From Pseudolabrys sp. (GTDB lineage: Bacteria > Pseudomonadota > Alphaproteobacteria > Rhizobiales > Xanthobacteraceae): 23,690 nt of DNA. The position numbers and the translations under genes were made by a program. Below, piece after piece: positions 15,745 through 23,513 of the stretch. Every line of letters starts with the position of its first letter. Positions within the stretch are counted from its first letter, which is position 1. Location: contig JAHCKF010000016.1 of NCBI GenBank assembly GCA_026125925.1, forward strand, positions 1 through 23,690, given 5' to 3'. The notes under the pieces are model-generated. The model did not search any database, had not been told where the DNA came from, and worked only from the letters and a program-made list of their open reading frames with translations.

Positions 15745-16710
15745 CTATTGGGCCTTGATGTTGATGCGCTTGATGATGGGAACCCATTTGCCGTCTTCAT
15801 CTTCGAGATACCTTTTGAAGTCCACGCGACTCATGACCGTCGCCTCGGCGCCGATCTTGTTGAAGCGATCCTTGACCGTCGGGTCGCTCAGGACTTTGGC
15901 CATAAGATCATGCATCTTGTTCACAATAGGCTCCGGGGTTTTGGCCGGCGCGAAGATGCCTGTGAATGTCTGGGCGTTGAAATCCTTGTAGCCCAACTCC
16001 GCGAATGTCGGCACGTCGGGCAGCCAGACGGTGCGCTTCGGGCTGGTGACCGCGAGAGCTCGCACCTTGCCGCTGGTGATGAACGGAAGCGCGACCGAAA
16101 TTTGGTCGAAGGCGAACTGCACCTGGCCGCCGATCAGATCATTGGTCGCCGGTGCGTTGCCGCGATACTGGACGGTGACCCACTGCAGTTTCAGGCTCGA
16201 TTGCATGAGCTCGCTGAGCAGGTGGTTCGAGGTGCCGATACCGGGCGACGCCATGGTCAACTTGCCCGGCTCCTTGCGCGCCAGCGCCAGCAGTTCGGCC
16301 AGGTTCTTGGCCGGCACGGCGGGATTCACTTCCAATACGATTGGCGTCATTGAAATCGTGGTGATCGGTATGAAGTCAAGACGCCAGTTATAGGCTTCAC
16401 GACCCGCGATCAGGGGCGCAAACAGCACCGGTCCGTTGGCGCCGACGAAAAACGTGTAGCCATCCGGATCGGATTTCTTGAAGTATTCGCCGGCCACCAG
16501 GCCGCCCGCGCCCGCCTTGTTCTCCACGACGAAAGGTTGTCCCGTCGCTTCCTGCAGCTTGTCGGCAACGATACGCGCCGCGCTATCGACGTTGCCACCC
16601 GGCGGGTACGGCACGATCAGCCGCACGCTTCTGGTCGGCCACTGCTGCGCCAGAACCGGGGTTGTCAGAATCGTCACGAGAGCGAGGCACGCGCTGAGCA
16701 GAATTCGCAT
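15745..16710 (-). CDS. Tripartite tricarboxylate transporter (TctC/Bug) substrate-binding protein
   Basis: A 321-residue periplasmic binding protein of the Bug/TctC family. It has a signal peptide (cleavage probably after VLA near residue 21), then QWPTRSVRLIVPYPPGGNVDSAARIVADKL, the family's signature start. Also typical are VVENKAGAGGLVAGEYFKKSDPDGYT, PGIGTSNHLLSELM, and VPTFAELGYKDFNAQTFTGIFAPAKTP. The ATG at 16710 follows AGGGAACA. Members bind carboxylates and aromatic acids. No TctA or TctB membrane subunit is in the window, so it either uses a permease encoded elsewhere or acts as an extracellular sensor component, as is common for orphan Bug proteins. It is the first gene of the minus-strand operon and is divergent from the iclR gene. 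Confidence 0.92.
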   Translation of the reverse strand: MRILLSACLALVTILTTPVLAQQWPTRSVRLIVPYPPGGNVDSAARIVADKLQEATGQPFVVENKAGAGGLVAGEYFKKSDPDGYTFFVGANGPVLFAPLIAGREAYNWRLDFIPITTISMTPIVLEVNPAVPAKNLAELLALARKEPGKLTMASPGIGTSNHLLSELMQSSLKLQWVTVQYRGNAPATNDLIGGQVQFAFDQISVALPFITSGKVRALAVTSPKRTVWLPDVPTFAELGYKDFNAQTFTGIFAPAKTPEPIVNKMHDLMAKVLSDPTVKDRFNKIGAEATVMSRVDFKRYLEDEDGKWVPIIKRINIKAQ

Positions 16711-16768
16711 TGTTCCCTCCGGGATATACGTTGGCTGAGACGCTGCCCGCCAATCTTGGTTGTGTGTG

Positions 16769-16787
16769 CATCGGCCGGCGGCCGATG
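16769..16787. promoter_or_regulatory. Candidate operator: perfect 9-1-9 palindrome between tctC and iclR genes
   Basis: CATCGGCCG-G-CGGCCGATG is an exact inverted repeat with one central base. It lies in the 176-bp divergent region, 59 bp from the tctC start and 100 bp from the iclR start. The position and symmetry fit a binding site for the adjacent IclR-type dimer. Binding itself is inference. Confidence 0.4.
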
Positions 16788-16835
16788 AATTCGACGTCGG
16801 GCACTATCGCTGCCGCGGTCACGAAATCGATGGAA

Positions 16836-16846
16836 ATCCGGCGGAT
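16836..16846. promoter_or_regulatory. Second small palindrome near the iclR start
   Basis: ATCCG-G-CGGAT, a 5-1-5 palindrome set in TGGAAATCCGGCGGATATGA, lies 41-51 bp before the GTG start of the IclR gene. It could be an autoregulatory site. It is short and may be chance in GC-rich DNA. Confidence 0.25.
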
Positions 16847-16886
16847 ATGACCATAATGTGGACGCGTGCCGTAGAGGAATTATGCC

Positions 16887-17705
16887 GTGGCAGGCGCGGA
16901 AAAGCAGGGACGGCAGGCGAAATCGGCGCCGCGGCCGGGCGCGCAGGCGATCCGCCGTGCCGTCTCGGTGTTGCGCATCCTGGCGGCGGGCCGCGAGCAA
17001 GGTGTGCCGCTCAGCGAGGTGACTCGTTCCACCGGTCTCACGCGGCCGACCGCTCACCGCATCATTCACGCGCTGATCGACGAAGGCATCGTCGAACAGA
17101 ACGAAGGGACCGGCCGCTACGCGATCGGCCAGCAGGTCCCCGAGCTCGCACTGGCACGGCAGTCGCGCTCCAAGCTTCTCGTCGCGGCGGAGCCTTACCT
17201 GTCGCAACTCTCCAAGCTGCTCGGTGACACGCTGTTTCTGACGGCGCGCACCGGGCTCGATACCTTGTGTGTCGCGCGGCGGATCGGCAGCTATCCCATT
17301 CAGGTGCTGTCGATTGAAATCGGTGCGCGACGTCCGCTGGGCGTGAGCAGTGCGGGTATTGCCATTCTCGCCGCGATGCCAATGCGGGAATCTCGCAAGA
17401 TTATTCTGGCCAATGAGACGAGGCTTCAGGCTTATCGCGTCAACGCGACGGCAGCGCTCAACCAGATTCTCACCGCGCGTCGCATCGGCTACAATTTGCG
17501 CGATGTAGGCCTCGTGGCCGGTACGAGATCGATTTCCGCCTGGATCAGAGGCCGGAACGATGAGCCGACCGGAGCGCTGACACTTTCGGCCATTCGCAAC
17601 CGGCTGGGCCCGCGGCGCGAAGCCGAAGTTGCCGAGGCGCTCAACAAGACCGCCAGAACGATCGAAAGAGAGCTGCGCGCGCTGGACCGCTCTCGCGCGA
17701 GCTGA
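16887..17705 (+). CDS. IclR family transcriptional regulator
   Basis: A 272-residue IclR-type regulator. After a basic, low-complexity leader, the N-terminal winged helix is visible (IRRAVSVLRILAAG, then the helix-turn-helix VPLSEVTRSTGLTRPTAHRI, then LIDEGIVEQ). The C-terminal effector domain includes YLSQLSKLLGDTLFLTAR, RRPLGVSSAGIAILAAMP and RRIGYNLRD, all characteristic of the family. The start is GTG at 16887, supported by GAGGAA at a good distance; an ATG five bases earlier is out of frame. The gene is divergent from the six-gene catabolic operon, so it very likely controls that operon in response to a pathway substrate or intermediate. It ends two bases before the convergent DUF3108 gene. 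Confidence 0.93.
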   Translation: MAGAEKQGRQAKSAPRPGAQAIRRAVSVLRILAAGREQGVPLSEVTRSTGLTRPTAHRIIHALIDEGIVEQNEGTGRYAIGQQVPELALARQSRSKLLVAAEPYLSQLSKLLGDTLFLTARTGLDTLCVARRIGSYPIQVLSIEIGARRPLGVSSAGIAILAAMPMRESRKIILANETRLQAYRVNATAALNQILTARRIGYNLRDVGLVAGTRSISAWIRGRNDEPTGALTLSAIRNRLGPRREAEVAEALNKTARTIERELRALDRSRAS

Positions 17706-17707
17706 CC

Positions 17708-18559
17708 CTATTTCTGGATCGGAGCGGGCGCCGCTGGCCTCGCTGTCGTCCAGTCCATCCGGTCGGCCTCGATTTCGAGCGTGCCGATGCCCGTCGGCAT
17801 CTTCAACCGGCCGGGCGCGATGACCGGCGCGCCGCCAACCGGCATGAACCAGATCTCCATGCCCGGGCGGCCGCCGACATATTTCACCAGCAGGCTGTCC
17901 GGCCGATAACCGGCGATCGGGCGCAGCACCACCGCGCAAACCAGCACCGGTCCGCTGTAGCCACGGTCCAGCTTCAGCTTGTCCATGCGTTTGAACGACA
18001 GGTTGAGGTCGTAGCGGCGCTGGCCATCGAAAACGGGCAAGCTCCGCTCGCAGCGCGCCGGCGACAACGGCGTCTCACCGTCGGGCGCGGCGATGAGCAT
18101 GGCGCTGAGCGGATCGGTGACGTTGATCCTGTCTTCGTCGCGCACCGGAATGCGCTTGCTCTTGTCGCTCGGCTCATCCGCCCGCAGCGTCTTGACGTTG
18201 CCGTTCTCGAAGATCATCTGCAGGCCGGTGGTTTCGCCGTCGTCGGTGACGTTCGACGAGAAGAAATTCGGTGCGACCTGATCGCCATTGATCGTTCCCT
18301 GGGTGGAGACGCGGCCCTCGCCGTTGACCAGAATGCTCAAGGCGCCGCTCGCCCGGCCGCTGGCCGATGCCTGATAAGCACGAGCGCTGAGATCCATTGC
18401 CCAGGTGATATGGCCGATCGGTACCCCCACCATCGAGATCGAATAATGGATGGTCGCGCGCGTTTCCGGCGGCGGCGAGGCGGCGTTCGCGCCGGGCGAG
18501 GCCAATATGATGGCGGCGGCCATCACACCGGATTTGCAGACTGCCGGAGCCATCATCAT
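17708..18559 (-). CDS. DUF3108 domain-containing periplasmic protein
   Basis: A 283-residue protein with an N-terminal secretion signal (MMMAPAVCKSGVMAAAIILASPGANA, only partly needed, cleavage probably after ANA). The mature part begins SPPPETRATIHYSISMVGVPIGHITW, the typical opening of DUF3108. It also carries DRINVTDPLSAM, the RRYDLNLSFKR region and KYVGGRPGMEIWFMP, which recur in this family of predicted beta-rich envelope proteins. No enzymatic function is known to me. Three consecutive ATG codons (18559, 18556, 18553) are possible starts. It lies 46 bp downstream of glnD on the same strand and may be co-transcribed. It converges on the IclR gene with two bases between stop codons. Confidence 0.85.
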   Translation of the reverse strand: MMMAPAVCKSGVMAAAIILASPGANAASPPPETRATIHYSISMVGVPIGHITWAMDLSARAYQASASGRASGALSILVNGEGRVSTQGTINGDQVAPNFFSSNVTDDGETTGLQMIFENGNVKTLRADEPSDKSKRIPVRDEDRINVTDPLSAMLIAAPDGETPLSPARCERSLPVFDGQRRYDLNLSFKRMDKLKLDRGYSGPVLVCAVVLRPIAGYRPDSLLVKYVGGRPGMEIWFMPVGGAPVIAPGRLKMPTGIGTLEIEADRMDWTTARPAAPAPIQK

Positions 18560-18605
18560 GGCGGAAATCCAGTGCCGCGTGGTCGTCGGTGCGGCGCGAG
18601 CAAGC

Positions 18606-21437
18606 TCAAGCCGCGCCGCGGCTCGACTTTGCCTCAGGCCGCGTGAATAGGGCAATCAGCGCGCGTTTGACGGCGGCCTGCCGGGTCGCCGACGTGATCT
18701 GCGCGCCCATCAGGTCCGTGACATAAAACACGTCGACCGCGCGCTCGCCGAAGGTCGCGACATGCGCCGAGGCGATGTTGAGGTTGAGCTTCGACAGAGT
18801 CGCGGTCAGTTCGTAGAGCAGGCCGGGACGGTCGAGGCCGGTGACCTCGATCATCGTGTAGCGGTGCGACCACTGGTTATTGATGTCGACGTTCGGCTCG
18901 ACGGCGAAAGCCTTGATGCGGCCTTTCGGCGGCGTCCGCTTGGCGACGACGTCGGGCAGCCGCAATTCGCCGCGCAACGCCTTTTCGATCGACTCGGCAA
19001 TGCGGCCGGCACGGCGCTGTTCGTCCTCGTCGCGGTCGAACTCGCGCGACAGCGAGATGGTGTCGAGCGCCTGGCCGTCGGTGGTAGTGAAGATCTGCGC
19101 ATCGACGATGTTGCCGCCGGCCATGGCGCAGGCGCCGGCGATGATCGACAGCAGCCATGGATGGTCGGGCGCGAGCACGGTCAGTTCGGTGACGGCGCGC
19201 TCGGTGTCGAAGCGGATGGCCGTCGCCAGATTTTTCCCGGTCTCCTTCGCCGCATGCACGAGATCGGCATGCTCGATCTTGTGCGGCAGGTCGACCTTCA
19301 GCCAGTAGGCCGGATACAAATGCGCAATATGCGAATCGACGCGCTCGGCCGGCCATTGCCGCGCCAGCATGGTCTCGCGGAATTCTTCCTGGGCCATGGC
19401 GACGCGTTGCGCCCGGTTGACCTCGGAGAAACCGCCGGTCAGCGCCGGTTCGGTTTCGAAATACAGCGTGCGGATGAGCTGCGCCTTCCAGCCGTTCCAG
19501 ACGCCGGGGCCGACCGCTTTGATATCGGCGGTGGTGAGGATGGTGAGCAGCTTGAGCCGCTCGACGGACTGGACCACGGCGGCGAAGTTCTCGATCGTCT
19601 TGCGGTCCGACAGGTCGCGCGACTGCGCGACGCTGGACATCACCAGATGCTGCTCGATGAGCCAGGACACCGTGGCGGTATCGGCGGCTGACAGGCCGAG
19701 CCGCGGGCACAACCTTTTGGCCAGGCGTGCGCCGGCGACGGAGTGGTCTTCCGGCCGGCCCTTGGCGATGTCGTGGAGGAACACGGCGACATAAAGCAGT
19801 CGCAGGCTCGCTGGCTTGATCTTCTGGACGAGTTCGTTGGAGAGCGGCGTGTCCTTGCTGGTGTCGTGCTCGATCTCCGACAGCACGCCGATGCAGCGCA
19901 GCAGATGCTCGTCCACCGTGTAGTGGTGGTACATGTTAAATTGCATCATCGCCACCACCTTGCCGAAGGCGGGAACGAAGCGGCCGAGCACGCCGGTCTC
20001 GTTCATCCGGCGCAGCACGGTTTCCGGATCGTTTTTCGAGGTGAGGATGTCGAGGAACAGTTCGTTGGCTTCCTCGTTCTCGCGCAGCCGGGCGTCGATC
20101 AGCTTCAGCGACCGCGTCATCTCGCGCATCGTGTCCGGGTGCAAAGCGAGATTGTGCTTCTGCGCCAGATAGAAGATGCGGATCAGGTTGACCGGGTCGC
20201 GCTTGAATACGGTGGCGCTGGCGCAATGGATGCGGTTGTTCTCGGCGATGAATTCCTTGTTGTCGCCGAGCGTCTTGCGCTTCACCGGCCGCAGCTTCGC
20301 CATCACGCGGCTCAGCACCGGGGCGCCCTTGGCGTGGCTGTCCTCGAGTTCGGCCGACAAAATAGCGGTCAGGTCGCCGACGTCCTTGGCGACCAGGAAG
20401 TAGTGCTTCATGAAGCGCTCGACATCCTGCTGGCCGGGATGGTCGGTGTAGCCAAGGCGCACCGCGATTTCGCGCTGCAGATCGAACGACAGGCGCTCCT
20501 CGGCGCGTCCGGTGATGAAGTGCAGGTGGCAACGCACCGAGAGCAGGAAATCCTCGCAGCGGCGGAAGGTCTCGTACTCCTGCTCGTCGAACACGCCGCG
20601 CTTCATCAGCTCCTCGGGTTCGCGCACGCGGTAGACGTACTTGGCGATCCAGAACAGAGTGTGCAGGTCGCGCAGGCCGCCTTTGCCGTCCTTGACGTTC
20701 GGCTCGACCAGATAGCGCGACTGGCCGCTGCGGCGATGGCGCTCCTCGCGCTCGGTCAGCTTGGCGGCGACGAATTGCGCTGCGGTGTTGCGCACCACGT
20801 CGGCGTCAAAACGCGTCACCAGTTCGTCGAACAACTTGCGGTCGCCGAGCAGGAAGCGCGCCTCGAGCAGGGCGGTGCGGATGGTCATGTCCGCCTTGGC
20901 CTGGCGAATGCACTCGTCGACCGAGCGGGTGGCGTGGCCGACCTTCAGCCCGGTGTCCCACAGCGCGTACAGGATTGCCTCGGCGACCGACTCGCCCCAG
21001 GCGGTCTGCTTGTAGGGCAGCAGGAACAACAGATCGATGTCCGAGCCCGGCGCCTGAAAGCCGCGGCCGTAGCCGCCGGTGGCCACGATGGCCATGTGCT
21101 CGGTCTCCGACGGGTTCTCCGACGGATAGAGATGCTTGCGCACAAAGTCGTAGAGGATGCCGATGATCTCGTCTTCCATCCGGCAGATGCGCTCGGCGCA
21201 GCGCCGGCCATGACGATCCTTGAGCAGCAGGCGCTCGGCCATGTCGCGGCCTTCGTTGAGCGCCGTCTTCAGGCGCTGCGCCAGCGCCGTGCGCATCTCG
21301 ACGTCGTTGCCGCGCTTGCTTTTGGCGAGCTCGTCGAGGTCGGCGAGAATGGCACTGCGATCGAGCAGCTCGCCGCCGGCGCGTGAGGGTGCCGCCGCGG
21401 ATTTGGTCGAATCGCGCTCGAGATCGAGAGAGGCCAT
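18606..21437 (-). CDS. glnD: Bifunctional [protein-PII] uridylyltransferase / uridylyl-removing enzyme
   Basis: A 943-residue GlnD, full length for alphaproteobacteria. The nucleotidyltransferase motif GGYGRGFQAPGSDIDLL is at 121-137 with Asp133 and Asp135 as metal ligands. The linker has NVKDGKGGLRDLHT (247-260). The HD hydrolase domain carries NMYHHYTVDEHLL (501-513) and the HD pair in FLHDIAKG (His555, Asp556). Two ACT domains end the protein (HPWLLSIIAGACAMAG and RYTMIEVTGLDRPGLLYELT), which sense glutamine. It adds UMP to PII proteins when nitrogen is scarce and removes it when glutamine is high. The ATG at 21437 follows GGATGA. The neighbours seen (an ABC uptake operon and DUF3108) are not the mutS/murJ neighbours I recall for some rhizobia. 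Confidence 0.97.
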   Translation of the reverse strand: MASLDLERDSTKSAAAPSRAGGELLDRSAILADLDELAKSKRGNDVEMRTALAQRLKTALNEGRDMAERLLLKDRHGRRCAERICRMEDEIIGILYDFVRKHLYPSENPSETEHMAIVATGGYGRGFQAPGSDIDLLFLLPYKQTAWGESVAEAILYALWDTGLKVGHATRSVDECIRQAKADMTIRTALLEARFLLGDRKLFDELVTRFDADVVRNTAAQFVAAKLTEREERHRRSGQSRYLVEPNVKDGKGGLRDLHTLFWIAKYVYRVREPEELMKRGVFDEQEYETFRRCEDFLLSVRCHLHFITGRAEERLSFDLQREIAVRLGYTDHPGQQDVERFMKHYFLVAKDVGDLTAILSAELEDSHAKGAPVLSRVMAKLRPVKRKTLGDNKEFIAENNRIHCASATVFKRDPVNLIRIFYLAQKHNLALHPDTMREMTRSLKLIDARLRENEEANELFLDILTSKNDPETVLRRMNETGVLGRFVPAFGKVVAMMQFNMYHHYTVDEHLLRCIGVLSEIEHDTSKDTPLSNELVQKIKPASLRLLYVAVFLHDIAKGRPEDHSVAGARLAKRLCPRLGLSAADTATVSWLIEQHLVMSSVAQSRDLSDRKTIENFAAVVQSVERLKLLTILTTADIKAVGPGVWNGWKAQLIRTLYFETEPALTGGFSEVNRAQRVAMAQEEFRETMLARQWPAERVDSHIAHLYPAYWLKVDLPHKIEHADLVHAAKETGKNLATAIRFDTERAVTELTVLAPDHPWLLSIIAGACAMAGGNIVDAQIFTTTDGQALDTISLSREFDRDEDEQRRAGRIAESIEKALRGELRLPDVVAKRTPPKGRIKAFAVEPNVDINNQWSHRYTMIEVTGLDRPGLLYELTATLSKLNLNIASAHVATFGERAVDVFYVTDLMGAQITSATRQAAVKRALIALFTRPEAKSSRGAA

Positions 21438-21539
21438 GGGGTCATCCGGATAGCGGAGGGCGCAGGCGAAGTCACCGGCCCCGCGGAAAGATAGTCATTG
21501 TCCCCTCACAGGAGATATGGTGGTATTATTTTCCATTTA

Positions 21540-21557
21540 TGTTCAATAAATAGAACA
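21540..21557. promoter_or_regulatory. Candidate regulator site: TGTTC-N8-GAACA palindrome
   Basis: TGTTC and GAACA flank the AT-rich core AATAAATA. The site ends 10 bases before the -35 box of the predicted promoter for the ssuA-like gene, a good place for an activator. The surrounding DNA is much more AT-rich than the rest of the window. The regulator is unknown. Confidence 0.35.
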
Positions 21558-21567
21558 AAATATGCTT

Positions 21568-21596
21568 TTGACCCACTGTTTACGCCCCCGTATAGA
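21568..21596 (+). promoter_or_regulatory. Predicted sigma70-type promoter of the ssu-like operon
   Basis: TTGACC (21568-21573) and TATAGA (21591-21596) are separated by exactly 17 bases, a near-consensus housekeeping promoter. Transcription would begin near 21603, leaving a leader of about 45 bases to the ATG at 21649. It lies in the 211-bp divergent region between glnD and the uptake operon. Confidence 0.6.
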
Positions 21597-21648
21597 ATAA
21601 AAACATCGCAGCGAGCGGGTGCCGCTGTCGGGCTACGGGGAGGCTGGT

Positions 21649-22620
21649 ATGAGTTTGTTGTCACGGCGCGGGCTGATCGCGTTGGCGCTTGCGGTGGGGG
21701 TAGGGTCCTTTGCCCACGCCGCCGACAAGCCAAAAGAATTGCGCATCGACTGGGCGACCTACAACCCGGTGTCGATGCTGATCAAGGACAAGGGCTGGTT
21801 CGAAAAGGAATTCGCCAAGGACGGCATCTCGATCCGCTGGGTGCAGACGCTCGGCTCCAACAAGGCTCTGGAATTCCTCAACGCCGGCTCGATCGATTTC
21901 GGCTCGACGGCCGGCTCGGCCGCTCTGGTCGGCCGCATCAACGGCAACCCGATCCGCGCCATCTATGTGTATTCGAAACCGGAGTGGACGGCGCTCGTCA
22001 CCCGCAAGGACACGGCGATCAAGTCGGTCGCCGATCTCAAGGGCAAGCGCGTCGCCGTGACGCGCGGCACCGATCCGCACATCTTCCTCGTGCGCGCCTT
22101 GCAGAAGGCGGGACTGACCGAGAAGGATATTCAACCCGTCCTGTTGCAACATCCCGATGGCGCCACCGCCCTGATCCGCGGCGATGTCGATGCCTGGGCC
22201 GGTCTCGATCCGATGATGGCGCAGGCCGAGATTCGCGACGGCGCCAAACTGTTCTACCGTGACGCGGACGCCAACACCTACGGCATCCTCAATGTCCGCG
22301 AGGAATTCGCCAAGGATCATCCGGACCTCGTCAAGCGCGTCCTCGCCGTCTACGAGACGGCGCGCAAATATGCGGTGGCGCATCCTGACGAACTGGAAGC
22401 GAGTTTCATCGCCGCCACCAAACTGCCGAAGAATGTCGTCGAGAAGCAGTTGCGCGAGCGCACCGACCTGTCGAACGGCAAGATCGGCAAGGCGCAGCGC
22501 GACACCATCCTCGCCGCCGGTCTGGCGCTGCAGGAGGCCGGCGTTCTGAAGAAGGACATCGACGTCGCCAAGGCGCTCAACGAACTGGTCGACGACCAGT
22601 ACGTCCCGGCCACGAACTGA
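21649..22620 (+). CDS. ssuA: ABC transporter substrate-binding protein, SsuA-like (aliphatic sulfonate/nitrate/taurine class)
   Basis: A 323-residue periplasmic binding protein. An Arg-containing signal peptide (SLLSRRGLIALALAVGVG, cleavage likely after AHA) leads to KELRIDWATYNPVSMLIKDKGWFEKEF. Typical SsuA-class pieces follow: LEFLNAGSIDFGSTAGSAAL, SVADLKGKRVAVTRGTDPHIFLVRALQKAGL and IRGDVDAWAGLDPMMA. The ATG at 21649 was chosen for its GGGGAGG Shine-Dalgarno and signal peptide; a further upstream ATG at 21619 would spoil both. The family delivers alkanesulfonates, taurine or nitrate-like anions to the permease encoded 46 bp downstream. No sulfonate monooxygenase (SsuD or TauD) is in the window, so sulfonate specificity is tentative. 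Confidence 0.88.
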   Translation: MSLLSRRGLIALALAVGVGSFAHAADKPKELRIDWATYNPVSMLIKDKGWFEKEFAKDGISIRWVQTLGSNKALEFLNAGSIDFGSTAGSAALVGRINGNPIRAIYVYSKPEWTALVTRKDTAIKSVADLKGKRVAVTRGTDPHIFLVRALQKAGLTEKDIQPVLLQHPDGATALIRGDVDAWAGLDPMMAQAEIRDGAKLFYRDADANTYGILNVREEFAKDHPDLVKRVLAVYETARKYAVAHPDELEASFIAATKLPKNVVEKQLRERTDLSNGKIGKAQRDTILAAGLALQEAGVLKKDIDVAKALNELVDDQYVPATN

Positions 22621-22666
22621 CGGCACGCCGGGCGTAACGTCCCGGTTGCCTTAGACGGGCGGATTG

Positions 22667-23512
22667 ATGTCTTCTGTAACGATGAGTGCGACCATCAAAA
22701 CCACCGAGGCCGGCCGCGTGAAAACGCGGTCGGCTTCGTCGCGTTATCTCACGCCGCTGATCGGGCTGATCATCCCGGTGGTGGCAGCGGTGCTCTGGGA
22801 ATTCGCGGTGCGCTGGGGCTGGTCGAACGGCCGCCTCGTGCCGCCGCCATCGGTGATTTACGCCACCTTCGCGGAGCTGGCAGCCACCGGCGAATTGCAA
22901 CGTCATGCGCTGGCGACGGTCGCCCGCGTCGCCGCCGGCTTCGGCCTCGGCGTCGTCGCCGGCACGCTTCTCGGTGCGCTGACCGGCTATTCGGTCGGCC
23001 TTTTCCGCCTGCTCGATCCGACCATCCAGGCTCTGCGCGCCATCCCCTCGATCGCTTGGGTGCCGCTGTTCATTCTGTGGCTCGGTATATTCGAGGCGTC
23101 GAAAATCACGCTGATCGCCGTCGGCGTCTTCTTCCCGGTCTATCTCGGCGTCATGGGCGCGGTGATGTCGGTCGACCGCAAGATCGTCGAGGTCGGCCGC
23201 GCCTTCCGCCTGTCGGGCTTCGAGATGGTGCGGCGAATCCTGATGCCGGCGGTGCTGCCGGCTTATGTCATCGCGCTGCGCTCCGGGCTCGGCCTCGGCT
23301 GGATGTTCGTCGTCGCCGCCGAGTTCATGGGCGCCTCCGAAGGCCTCGGCTTCCTGCTGGTCGACGGCCAGCAACTCGGCAAGCCGGCGCAGATCGTTGC
23401 CGCCATCGTCGCTTTCGCCGTCATCGGCAAGATCACCGACTGGCTGATCGTCGGTCTTGCCGCGCCGTTCCTGCGCTGGGAAGATCGCTTCGGCCGCGGC
23501 GCGGAGCGCTGA
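22667..23512 (+). CDS. ssuC: ABC transporter permease, SsuC/TauC-like
   Basis: A 281-residue inner-membrane permease with about six hydrophobic segments. The ATPase-contact EAA loop reads EVGRAFRLSGFEMVRRILMP followed by AVLPAYVIALRSGLGLGWMF. PTIQALRAIPSIAWVPLFILWLGIFEASKI is the classic SsuC/TauC/NrtB stretch. ATG 22667 was chosen; the TTG just before it and an ATG at 22682 are alternatives. It is the second gene of the uptake operon, and the ATPase gene starts one base after its stop codon. Confidence 0.92.
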   Translation: MSSVTMSATIKTTEAGRVKTRSASSRYLTPLIGLIIPVVAAVLWEFAVRWGWSNGRLVPPPSVIYATFAELAATGELQRHALATVARVAAGFGLGVVAGTLLGALTGYSVGLFRLLDPTIQALRAIPSIAWVPLFILWLGIFEASKITLIAVGVFFPVYLGVMGAVMSVDRKIVEVGRAFRLSGFEMVRRILMPAVLPAYVIALRSGLGLGWMFVVAAEFMGASEGLGFLLVDGQQLGKPAQIVAAIVAFAVIGKITDWLIVGLAAPFLRWEDRFGRGAER

Positions 23513-23513
23513 C

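Noticed and set aside
16882..16886. ATG at 16882 as the start of the IclR regulator
   Set aside because: It is out of frame with the regulator; the GTG at 16887 is in frame and has GAGGAA at a good distance.
19743..21386. A 547-codon open frame opposite glnD
   Set aside because: An antisense shadow of a full-length, motif-complete GlnD.
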